From positions 270,678 through 334,677 of the forward strand of contig NZ_CZRP01000010.1 of assembly GCF_001458115.1 (NCBI RefSeq): 64,000 nt of DNA, given 5' to 3'. A program made the translations under genes and the position numbers. Under the pieces are notes generated by a model. The model saw only the letters and a program-made list of their open reading frames with translations. It made no database searches and was not told where the DNA came from. Source of the stretch: Gracilibacillus massiliensis. GTDB taxonomy: Bacteria > Bacillota > Bacilli > Bacillales > Amphibacillaceae. Positions 38,754-46,565 of the stretch are shown piece after piece (the stretch's first letter is position 1; the number at the start of each line of letters is the position of its first letter).

Positions 38754-38997
38754 TCAAATCACCTTTCTTTGTCGTATTTATATCACTGGTATAAAAGTAA
38801 TTTTAGCTTTCCAAAGAAATATGAGGGATTTCAATAACCATTTCTCCACTATTGGTGCCAACCATTCCAGAGTAACAGTCGTTTACTGGATTCTTCGACA
38901 GTTACACATACTCTATTCAATTCCTTAGATGTAGATGATATACAAATTATACCACATTCTTTAGCTGAATGATATTTACCTGAAAGATGAAGATCAT
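38754..38997 (-). promoter_or_regulatory. Promoter and structured leader of the 58-aa gene
   Basis: An extended -10 TGTGGTATAAT (TATAAT at 38951-38946) gives a leader of about 185 nt. The leader contains a hairpin gtaactgtcg/cgactgttac (about 38873-38907). No riboswitch class recognised. Confidence 0.5.
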
Positions 38998-40290
38998 CTA
39001 TTTAATTAATTTGTGACGCAAATTCTTTAAAAAAGAAAATGATTTTTTATAGCTCTGTAATAAATACGTTTCGCCATAAATAGATTTCGTCATAGCCCGA
39101 AAAGGTGAACTTAATTTGTATCGCCCCAAAGAGGTATCGATATAAGGTTTTGAGACATTTTGATATTTATTAATTGCTCTAGCCATATTAGGAATTTTAG
39201 TTAATGTTTCGACTTCTAGTAATTTTTCAATCTCTTCAATTTCTGAATAGCGGTCATATTTATTCGCGATAAATTGTAATTTTACATTATAACGATTCGA
39301 GTATCTTTTAATAGTTTCTGTATATGCCTTAAAATTATTGAAGTCTCCATCATAAATAATCCACCATTCATCCACATATTCTAAAATTTTCGTATTCATA
39401 TAGTCTCCGCTTTTGTTGTCAATAATTACAGCATCAAAATAGGATGAAGCTTCTAATTGATCCAGTAAAATCTCTTCATATTTATCAATATCGTAATACT
39501 TAAAATCACGCGGATCCAGAGGCATCCAATGTACATTACGATATTTTAATTTAACACTCGAAGCTGGAAGTTTTTTATTTTGACTAACTTTCACAAATGA
39601 ATTCCACTTCTCTATGACCTTTGAATTGTAGCGATTTAATTTATAAATATGATCTGCCTTTTTAACAGGAGCTTCAATGACGCACGTATTAAACTTTAAC
39701 TCTGATAAATAAATGGCGTAATTCATTGCAATGGTCGTTGTTCCACTTCGAGCAATAGGAGCCCATATCGCAATCATTTGATTAGGTTGCAAACTTAAAT
39801 TTCGAAATGCTTTATTTTTTATTTCTAATGTTCGGTTCGTATTCTTGCTATATTGCTTCTCTACATTTTGCTTCTTATGTTCCTTATTATTATCTGATCG
39901 ATCTTTTGCTTTTTTATATCGTGGTTTATTATAATCGCGGTTAGTTTTGTTAACTTTATCTGGTTCCTCTATTTTTAGAAAGTTTTTTAATGTCATAAAA
40001 AGATATTCAAAGTCTTTAGCGATTACCATATTATTAGGTAAGTTGTTTTGTTTGATTGGTGATTTATGTTTAAATAAAAAATACTGTGTTTCATCTATCG
40101 GTTGCAAGCTTTCTATAAATTCTTCACCCGGCTCTTCAATAATAAACATCGAATTTTTTTCAGATAGATTAGTAATTAGTGATCTGTCATCTGGCAAGAC
40201 TTCATATTCAACAGTTACTTTTGCTTTTTTAATAAGATTTATTATTTGTGATGCTGCTTGTTCATTAACATACAAGTATACTCTATACAA
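38998..40290 (-). CDS. ParA/MinD-family ATPase of the CpaE/TadZ type
   Basis: 430 aa. N-terminal domain about 1-130 of alpha/beta receiver-like character (starts MYRVYLYVNEQAASQIINLI), a Lys/Asn-rich linker (130-160), then a P-loop domain with deviant Walker A APIARSGTTTIAMNYAIYLS, the switch region YFDAVIIDNKSGD and the later VDEWWIIYDG strand. CpaE-like proteins localise pilus or conjugation machines. It overlaps the Replic_Relax gene by 8 bp, so the two are translationally coupled. Likely the partition or localisation protein of the element. Confidence 0.75.
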   Translation of the reverse strand: MYRVYLYVNEQAASQIINLIKKAKVTVEYEVLPDDRSLITNLSEKNSMFIIEEPGEEFIESLQPIDETQYFLFKHKSPIKQNNLPNNMVIAKDFEYLFMTLKNFLKIEEPDKVNKTNRDYNKPRYKKAKDRSDNNKEHKKQNVEKQYSKNTNRTLEIKNKAFRNLSLQPNQMIAIWAPIARSGTTTIAMNYAIYLSELKFNTCVIEAPVKKADHIYKLNRYNSKVIEKWNSFVKVSQNKKLPASSVKLKYRNVHWMPLDPRDFKYYDIDKYEEILLDQLEASSYFDAVIIDNKSGDYMNTKILEYVDEWWIIYDGDFNNFKAYTETIKRYSNRYNVKLQFIANKYDRYSEIEEIEKLLEVETLTKIPNMARAINKYQNVSKPYIDTSLGRYKLSSPFRAMTKSIYGETYLLQSYKKSFSFLKNLRHKLIK

Positions 40291-41581
40291 ACAATTCTCC
40301 TCCTTGATTTTTGAATTTTACTTTGGATTTTGATTTATTCAATACATAGAACGCAGGTTCTTCTTGGAAATGTGTAATTAGTTCTGAGTTTGCAACAAAT
40401 AATACATTTTTCCACGTATACGGAATGTAATCATTCATTAGCTGCTCTTTGGTACTATAGACCGCAATAATTTTGCTAATATGAATTTTCAACAACATGT
40501 TAGTCATCACATGTTCCAAAAAATACAGCTTATCTAAATCTTTTGTATTACCTTCTTCAATCTTAATGACTATCACATTTACTTCGGCTTTATCGGCTTT
40601 ATGTTTTAATTTTAATACTTTATCTCCAAACAAATAGTCTTGCATATCGTGCATATATACTTTTGAATTATCTAAAGCATGAAAGCTATAATTAAATTTC
40701 TTATTTAGATTCTGTAACACATTAATTGCTACTTTCACCTCATCATTTTTCTTACTTTTAATTTTCTGTGAAATGTTATAAGCGATTGCTCTAGTCCTTT
40801 TCATGTGAGTCACATAAAAATCAATATTGCCTATATGAATATCATTTCTTACCATGAATATATTCTTCATATTTCCTAAACGTTTAAAGCCGTTATTCGT
40901 AAAAATTCTTTGAGTTGGAAAGGAATCATCTATTAAGCCAAAAACAACGTAAAATTTAAAAGTTGGTAGTATTTGTGCTAACGTCAGATAATTTTCTACT
41001 TTCTCTTTTAGCTGTGAAATCGATTCTGTGGCTAAATCGGTTTCAACAAAGACGATCTCTCGTTTTTTAAACAGTAACGCATCTGGTAAAAAATTAACTT
41101 GATCTAGTTTTATACCATCTCGAAATTTTGCAGGCCTCATAACACTTATATTAAGACCTTCTTTTTTAAAAGCTAAATACATCTCTAAAGCCATTTGTTG
41201 TGTTGCAAAATGATGATCATAATTTGTCATGTGAAAATAACTACTTAATTTCTCCGATACATCTTCATTATCTAATTTGGTATGTTGTCTTAAAATATAA
41301 AACCCTTTTTTTCCAATCCGATAAAGATTAAATTCATTACCAAATCGTTTTTTGGAAGTCAAATTTTTCGAAACAACAATATCGTATTTTTCCCATCTCC
41401 ATATCTTATTACGAAAAGTATTATAACTAATTGTATTATGAGCATTAGCAAATTGGTGTAGTTGCTTAGAAGTTAATAACCTTTGCTGGAATAGATACCA
41501 TATAAGTAATAAATCATTGTCATCTATATAAACCCCCTTTCCATTTATGCCAAAATTGTAGAATTTTCTCATGTGACTCAC
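40283..41581 (-). CDS. Replication-relaxation family protein (Replic_Relax)
   Basis: 432 aa. N-terminal winged helix (DDNDLLLIWYLFQQRLLTSK ... IGKKGFYILRQH), then HMTNYDHHFATQQMALEMYL and the FLPDALLFKKREIVFVETDL nuclease-like/relaxation core, as in the Replic_Relax family found on Gram-positive plasmids and ICEs, thought to act in plasmid replication or mobilisation. SD AAGGAG. Its mRNA leader carries a terminator hairpin (41597-41660) directly before the SD. Confidence 0.75.
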   Translation of the reverse strand: MSHMRKFYNFGINGKGVYIDDNDLLLIWYLFQQRLLTSKQLHQFANAHNTISYNTFRNKIWRWEKYDIVVSKNLTSKKRFGNEFNLYRIGKKGFYILRQHTKLDNEDVSEKLSSYFHMTNYDHHFATQQMALEMYLAFKKEGLNISVMRPAKFRDGIKLDQVNFLPDALLFKKREIVFVETDLATESISQLKEKVENYLTLAQILPTFKFYVVFGLIDDSFPTQRIFTNNGFKRLGNMKNIFMVRNDIHIGNIDFYVTHMKRTRAIAYNISQKIKSKKNDEVKVAINVLQNLNKKFNYSFHALDNSKVYMHDMQDYLFGDKVLKLKHKADKAEVNVIVIKIEEGNTKDLDKLYFLEHVMTNMLLKIHISKIIAVYSTKEQLMNDYIPYTWKNVLFVANSELITHFQEEPAFYVLNKSKSKVKFKNQGGELFV

Positions 41582-41596
41582 TCCTTTTTAAAATAA

Positions 41597-41660
41597 AAAA
41601 AACCCGAAAAAATCACAAATACACACACGAATAGTGTGTTCATGATCTTTTCGGGTTTTT
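41597..41660 (-). terminator. Leader terminator (attenuator) before the Replic_Relax operon
   Basis: Minus strand AAAACCCGAAAA ... TTTTTTCGGGTTTTTTTT with an inner ACACAC/GTGTGT hairpin. It lies between the promoter (41712-41740) and the gene, ending 16 bp from the start codon, so readthrough must be needed. Its 3' half resembles that of the leader at 43457-43520. Confidence 0.7.
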
Positions 41661-42246
41661 CCCGTTACCTGTTTATTTAGTTATATTTAAGATTGCTAGT
41701 AATTAAAAATAATAATCTCATACAATTTTTATGGTGTCAATATTTTTTTAATCACCTGTAAAAGGTTTAGTTAAAACCGGGAAGGTTGATGAGGTGAAGT
41801 TATAGTTCTTTTTTCTTTCATAAGCAATAGGAACGCTCATTACTATCTAACACCAATGTTAGAACTTAAGTGTTAGAGAATAATTGATATTTTTTAGAAT
41901 TAATGTGTTATTTCATGCAATGTTTACCGTTCAATTTAAAAGGTTGCTTTTAGTACATTCTGTGATATAACTTATCCTCAATCTATTATGCAATTTGCTT
42001 AATTGAAGATACGATACGGTTCTATATACTTCATTTAAGACGGCCTTACCGTCATTTATAATGAAACAGTTTCTGCTAAAATAACTGACACACTTTACAG
42101 GAAATTATCACCCCCATTATATAGTGAGTTGCATCCTCTAATACCAATATAATATGTTAATCATTGTCCTGATTTTAAACGGTGAAGATAAATAACAAAT
42201 AGTCAAAGTATACAATTTAATGAGAACTAAAGCACCCGTTAACTAC
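41661..42246. other. Intergenic region with promoter, otherwise nothing recognised
   Basis: Holds the leftward promoter at 41712-41740. Small dyads aacaccaatgtt (about 41850) and gacggccttaccgtc (about 42039) have no clear role. No gene. Confidence 0.5.
41712..41740 (-). promoter_or_regulatory. Promoter of the Replic_Relax/ParA operon
   Basis: TTGACA (41740-41735) and GATTAT (41717-41712) with a 17-bp spacer. Confidence 0.65.
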
Positions 42247-42531
42247 TCAAACTATTTCTGTTTCTTCTTTTTTGAAAATACCAACCAATAACATAACGAG
42301 CCCGACTATGAAAATAAAGGGAAAAATATACCACATTATCAATGCTGCCCAACCACTTTCTACAATGACTGCGTAGGTTAACCCTATCGCAAAAGAAAAA
42401 GCTGGTGAGATTGGTACCATAAGAGCGATGCCCCATACCTTATATTTTTTATTTTTTGGTTTACCTACGCTTAGCTGATAGGCTACAAGGGCACCTATAA
42501 ATGCAATTCCATACCCTATAAAAATCGCCAT
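42247..42531 (-). CDS. Small membrane protein (94 aa)
   Basis: Three hydrophobic segments (MAIFIGYGIAFIGALVAYQL; about 33-55; about 62-85) and an acidic end KKEETEIV. SD AAAGGA 8 nt upstream. No family recognised. It lies between the two maintenance operons of the element, convergent with neither. Confidence 0.55.
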   Translation of the reverse strand: MAIFIGYGIAFIGALVAYQLSVGKPKNKKYKVWGIALMVPISPAFSFAIGLTYAVIVESGWAALIMWYIFPFIFIVGLVMLLVGIFKKEETEIV

Positions 42532-42647
42532 TTTACCAATCCTTTCTCTATTTTAATATCCTCTTCTTTCACTAACTTGTTTCTTTAGCACAAGAAGCGA
42601 ACATCCTTATTGAATAATCGCATCCTTTACTACAACAAGAAGTATGT

Positions 42648-42826
42648 TCAATTGTTTCTATTTCTCCGTTGCAACTCTAACAGTTCTTTTAACATCTTAC
42701 TTGTTTTCGAATTATCTATCCCAACCCTCACAGCTATCGATATAATAATAAAAAGAAATAACCAGCCAATTAAGAAAAACACAATTCCAATTGCTAATGG
42801 CAATCCCGTAAAAAATCCTGAATCAT
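42648..42826 (-). pseudogene. Small single-TM protein gene broken in a T tract
   Basis: Adding one T in the run of six T restores M-I-Q-D-F-F-T then GLPLAIGIVFFLIGWLFLFI and a charged tail ending LLELQRRNRNN, 59 aa in all. As written the ATG frame stops after 10 codons. An SD-like AAGGTG precedes the ATG. Either a true frameshift, phase variation in the tract, or a sequencing error. Confidence 0.45.
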
Positions 42827-42831
42827 CACCT

Positions 42832-43349
42832 TATATCCCCCTCAAAACTTTTATATACTACACTGATTCCAAATCAAAATAAGGTTATTGCTTGTTGAAG
42901 ATAGGCACCCTTTAGTACAACAAGCACTACTTCGTTAATTTGCATAATTATTATTGTATATACATTTTTCGATAGTATCGATAAGGAAAAGACAAACAGT
43001 GGTTACATTACCCTTAATACCATCATACACATTCTTCCATAAAAAAGGGAAGTCCTTAACTGGAAAAAAGTTTTTCCTTTTATCAAGCAAAAACTGTGTC
43101 ACCTGTTTCAAGCGGTCACAACGGGCTCACAATTTTTTTTCGAAATTCTTTTGATATTCTAATGTGCCGCACAATTAAACCCTAATGTCATACGCAATGA
43201 CATCTCTAAAAAATTTTTAAAAAATTGTGATGCGATTATAATCACATCACAATTTAGAATGAAGCTTTAAATCCAGAAATCATTGTTATATTGGGACTTA
43301 ATTGTGCCGCACATTTTTTAAAAACCATTTTTCAATATAAACATATGAA
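42832..43349. other. Dyad-rich noncoding region, candidate replication or transfer origin
   Basis: Includes atgtgccgcacaatt (43159) and its near-inverse aattgtgccgcacatt (43300), atgtcat/atgacat (43188-43205), and aaattgtgatg/catcacaattt (43222-43255) with gattataatc at its centre. It lies just upstream of the promoter of the HTH initiator-like gene. Confidence 0.45.
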
Positions 43350-43378
43350 TTTGACAAAAGAAATTAATTCATCTAATA
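43350..43378 (+). promoter_or_regulatory. Promoter of the initiator-like gene
   Basis: TTGACA (43350-43355) and TAATAT (43373-43378), spacer 17 bp. Followed by a hairpin atcgttttta/caaaaaacgat (about 43386-43422). Confidence 0.75.
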
Positions 43379-43456
43379 TCAAAATATCGTTTTTAGCCCC
43401 TTGCGGAAAATCAAAAAACGATAATCATTTTTATAATTAAATAATCAGAATGGGAC

Positions 43457-43522
43457 AAACCCAAAAAGTAGACAAGCACTCAAAAGTAGTGTGTATATTG
43501 TCATGCTTTTTGGGTTTTTTAT
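43457..43522 (+). terminator. Leader terminator (attenuator) before the initiator-like gene
   Basis: AAACCCAAAAAG ... CTTTTTGGGTTTTTTATTTTT with an inner cactcaaaagtagtg hairpin. It lies between the promoter and gene 43599. Similar to the leader at 41597-41660; replication-initiator attenuation by an antisense RNA is one known precedent for such an arrangement. Confidence 0.7.
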
Positions 43523-43598
43523 TTTTGAAAGGGGGTTATTTTAATCTATTCTATTCGGCAAGGGATACAATACTTTTAAAAAATCGGAGGAAATGAAA

Positions 43599-44510
43599 AT
43601 GAGTAAATTTAAAAAAATCGGGTTAACTAGAACACTTGGTATTCAAACAATATTCAAAAGCGAAGATAACAATAATACTTTTCTTTTTATGAACAGCCAC
43701 ATATTACACAACGAACCAAATATGACTGGCAAATCAAAAAATATACTATGTTATATTTTATCTCGCCCACCTCAATGGGAAGTTTCAATAACTGATATTT
43801 CAGCAAACATAAAAGAAGGAAGAGACGCAATCAGGTCAGGACTCAAGGAGTTAGAAGAAAAGGGATACATCATTCGTTTCAATATTCGAGATCCAAAAGG
43901 AAAAATAGTTAGTAATATAACGTTTGCTTACGATCTACCACAAAAGAAGAATAGAGAGCGAATTATTTCAGCTGCTAAAAAAGAAATAGAAGAAAAAATC
44001 GCTAAATTTAGTGATGATGAATTATTGGAACTAACCACATACGGGATACTTGTCAACGGGAAATCAAACACAAGTAATAATAATACGAGTAATAAAGATC
44101 TAAATAAGTGCATGAATGGGTCCTCTTCCACTCCCAAAATAGATAATTTACATGCAAGTACGGAAGAACAAATAATTATGGAAAAAGTTTTTAAAGGTTG
44201 TGAATATATAGAAGAACCGAAGTTTTTCAATGAAATATACACGATGCTTTTACGGAAATTCAAAAATCAACTTGACCCAAGAATTATAGAACTTGCCTTT
44301 TCTCGTTATTTAGAAAAGCGAGTCGATTTATACCAAAATAAAGAAAAAGAAATTACAAATCCAACAGGCTGGTTCTATGATGCCTACCGAGATGCGATCA
44401 AAATATATAAAGCACAACGTTATGCGAACAAACGAGAACAAGTAAAGATCGGAAAAGAACTTAAAAAAATTAAAAACATGCACTTTTCACAAAAGGACAA
44501 GTTCAAATAA
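43599..44510 (+). CDS. HTH protein, putative replication initiator of the element
   Basis: 303 aa from the second ATG (43599), 8 nt from GGAGG; the first ATG at 43593 is only 2 nt from it. A winged helix in the N-terminal half (KSKNILCYILSRPPQWEVSI, DAIRSGLKELEEKGYIIRFN) resembles the DnaD/RepA-type HTH of Firmicute plasmid initiators. The C-terminal half is helical with a YLEKRVDLYQNKEKEITNPT and GWFYDAYRDAI segment as in DnaD-like tails. Preceded by a promoter, an attenuator and a dyad-rich candidate origin. Confidence 0.7.
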   Translation: MSKFKKIGLTRTLGIQTIFKSEDNNNTFLFMNSHILHNEPNMTGKSKNILCYILSRPPQWEVSITDISANIKEGRDAIRSGLKELEEKGYIIRFNIRDPKGKIVSNITFAYDLPQKKNRERIISAAKKEIEEKIAKFSDDELLELTTYGILVNGKSNTSNNNTSNKDLNKCMNGSSSTPKIDNLHASTEEQIIMEKVFKGCEYIEEPKFFNEIYTMLLRKFKNQLDPRIIELAFSRYLEKRVDLYQNKEKEITNPTGWFYDAYRDAIKIYKAQRYANKREQVKIGKELKKIKNMHFSQKDKFK

Positions 44511-44591
44511 ATTACGTATGAGATAACGTTTCTCCATAAATAAATAGTCTGATATAGAACAAAAATGAAGTAATTAAAAATAATAAAGGAA

Positions 44592-44873
44592 GTGATTACT
44601 ATACCTATTGCCCAAATTGACGTGTCTGTGAACGAAGATGAGATCAAAGAACAAATAACTCAACGAATAGAAGAGATGATAAGAGATTCTTTATTAATGA
44701 TTGATGTGGACACTCTAGCTAAAAAACTTTGCATGTCAAAACGTTTCTTAGAAGAAGAAATATTACAAGATGTCAGGATGAAAGCAATAGAACGAAAGAA
44801 GTCAAGAAAACGATTCTACTTTTATGATGAAGTAATACCAGTTGTTAAAGAAATTGTATATGACAAGTTCTAA
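44592..44873 (+). CDS. Small HTH protein, candidate excisionase (DUF771-like)
   Basis: About 93 aa with a helix-turn-helix near the middle (SLLMIDVDTLAKKLCMSKRF) followed by RKKSRKRFYFYDEVIPVVKE, the pattern of excisionase/DUF771 proteins. The start is uncertain: the SD-like AAGGAAGTGATT overlaps the GTG at 44592, so an ATA or TTG a few codons later may be used. It sat just upstream of the integrase gene before the IS4 copy inserted between them. Confidence 0.65.
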   Translation: MITIPIAQIDVSVNEDEIKEQITQRIEEMIRDSLLMIDVDTLAKKLCMSKRFLEEEILQDVRMKAIERKKSRKRFYFYDEVIPVVKEIVYDKF

Positions 44874-44880
44874 TAAAATT

Positions 44881-44891
44881 GTGGGCAGATG
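44881..44891 (+). repeat. gtgggcagatg motif
   Basis: The same word occurs at 9283-9295 and 27844-27856 (left ends of segments 2 and 3) and inverted at 46535-46547, just upstream of the integrase. Without the IS, the two copies here would be about 130 bp apart as an inverted repeat. Confidence 0.5.
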
Positions 44892-44929
44892 TACTCTCAT
44901 AAGTGAAGGGTAGCTATATTTATTATATA

Positions 44930-46459
44930 CTCAACTTTCGCACACTGAAATAGGCAGGTAAGCCCTGATGTAGATAGGTAATCCTGCAATCCAGTGTTGG
45001 ACTTGATTTTTGATTAATTTTTGTACCTTCTTGTTGCTCTGTTTCAAGGCATCTTCAAGAAGCTCGATCAACTGCTGAAGTGCCACAGCCCAATCGAGAT
45101 CATGAATTTCATCACATAATTCATAAAACATGCCGCCAAGTGTTCGCTCGTCTGTGCTACATCGGTTTTGCCACGAGAGAATAATATATCGTGCAAATAC
45201 GATGGTCGTATGACTAATTAAACCGTCATACGAACGACTTTGGAACTCTTTTTGAAGCTTCAAAAGAGATTTTGTTGTTTTGAAAAAAACTTCAATGTCC
45301 CATCGCATCCCATAAATACGAATGATTTCTTGATCACTAAGTGTACAATCGGTGCTTAGAATAGCTAACCATTCACTCTTTTTATTTCGATTACGAACAA
45401 AGACAACTTTAATAGGAACGCCATTCGCTTGTGTGGTATGAATCGAACGAAGAATGCCTTTCTTTCCCCCTGTTGGTTTCGCAAAACGATAAAGGTCCTT
45501 TAAGCTTACACGTTGGCCATTCACAAGGTAACGCTGTTTCAAGTTCTTTACCATGCCAATGACGTCCAACCCTTGCTCTTTTATTTCCTTAACGAGAGGC
45601 TGATACGTGAACCAAGAGTCCATCAGCACATAGGAAGCATCGATACCGGCATTCATGGCGCGTTCCACCATACCTGGTAGTTGTTCAGGTGCGGTTTGTA
45701 ATGCTTCTACTCTACGTTTATAACCGGAACTACGCTTATCAACTTTTGATGATATACCATTGATTTGGCTTTTCTTTGAGCTCAATAAGGAAAAGTCCAC
45801 TGGAATGAACGTTGCACCATCTGACCAGCCAAGCGTGAGCATACGGAATCCTTTATAAAAGCGCATCTTTTGGGATGCATGGTCAAAACAGCGAGCTAAT
45901 AATTCAACGGATTTACTGCGATTACGATCATACGAAGAATCGTCGACAATCAATACTTTTGGTCGATCATGACTCGTTAAGTTCGTTACTTTTCCAATGG
46001 TATGAGCGCTTAGAAATAGTAAAAACCTTCTCCAAGCAAAGGTAGATTTGTTTAAAAAGCGATAGACGGCATTCTTCTCTGGACAATCATTCGCTTTGTT
46101 ACTTTGAAGTACTTGATACCAGTTCTTATTTTCAAAGATCAAACAAAAAATCAATTGAAAAAGATAGGCACAAGTAAAGCCGACAGACTTTGTAATACCA
46201 GCTTTTCTAAGATGCTTATACACGTCTAATTCTTTAAAAGTGGAGGAAAGTTCATTTGGTAGTTGATTATTTTGGTCATTATTCGCTATCATATAGGAGA
46301 CACCTCTTCTGTATTGGTAGTGTTTTCTAGTCAATTACACTATACCAAAAGTTGAGGTGTTTTTTTATACCTATTTCGATTGTCAATGAGCATATTTGAA
46401 CAGTAATAAGCTTTACAGCTAGTTATATGGAATGCTTTTTTCTAGCTGCGAAAGTTGAG
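44930..46459 (-). mobile_element. IS4-family insertion sequence, copy 2 (1530 bp)
   Basis: Inverted repeats ctcaactttcgc at 44930 and gcgaaagttgag at 46459. Flanked by a 7-bp direct repeat ttatata on each side, so this copy inserted directly here, between the HTH gene and the integrase gene. Confidence 0.9.
44931..46292 (-). CDS. IS4-family DDE transposase (copy 2)
   Basis: 453 aa from the ATG at 46292 (same SD and hairpin as copy 1). The same DDE motifs: VDDSSYDRNRSK, MDSWFTYQPL and YGMRWDIEVFFKTTKSLL. Intact. Residue differences from copy 1 include LSST/LSSI, TSH/TRH, DLYR/ELYR and EIHDLD/EVSDLD. Confidence 0.93.
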   Translation of the reverse strand: MIANNDQNNQLPNELSSTFKELDVYKHLRKAGITKSVGFTCAYLFQLIFCLIFENKNWYQVLQSNKANDCPEKNAVYRFLNKSTFAWRRFLLFLSAHTIGKVTNLTSHDRPKVLIVDDSSYDRNRSKSVELLARCFDHASQKMRFYKGFRMLTLGWSDGATFIPVDFSLLSSKKSQINGISSKVDKRSSGYKRRVEALQTAPEQLPGMVERAMNAGIDASYVLMDSWFTYQPLVKEIKEQGLDVIGMVKNLKQRYLVNGQRVSLKDLYRFAKPTGGKKGILRSIHTTQANGVPIKVVFVRNRNKKSEWLAILSTDCTLSDQEIIRIYGMRWDIEVFFKTTKSLLKLQKEFQSRSYDGLISHTTIVFARYIILSWQNRCSTDERTLGGMFYELCDEIHDLDWAVALQQLIELLEDALKQSNKKVQKLIKNQVQHWIAGLPIYIRAYLPISVCES

Positions 46460-46534
46460 TTATATACTTTAGGTAAGATATCTTCACTCTATTTTTTATA
46501 CTACTCAAAAAATATACCTATATTCCTTCATATG

Positions 46535-46547
46535 CATCTGCCCACGC
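46535..46547 (-). repeat. catctgcccacgc, inverse of gcgtgggcagatg
   Basis: Lies 18 bp upstream of the integrase start codon. It could be an operator or recombinase-accessory site shared with the left ends. Confidence 0.5.
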
Positions 46548-46565
46548 TTAGAAAGGATAGGTATT

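Noticed and set aside
38521..38928. 135-codon plus-strand frame
   Set aside because: It overlaps the minus-strand 58-aa gene that has SD, promoter and terminator; no SD on the plus strand.
28015..46459. Inversion between the two IS4 copies
   Set aside because: After swapping flanks the expected target repeats still do not match (taaataa versus ttattatata), so the sequence alone does not support it.
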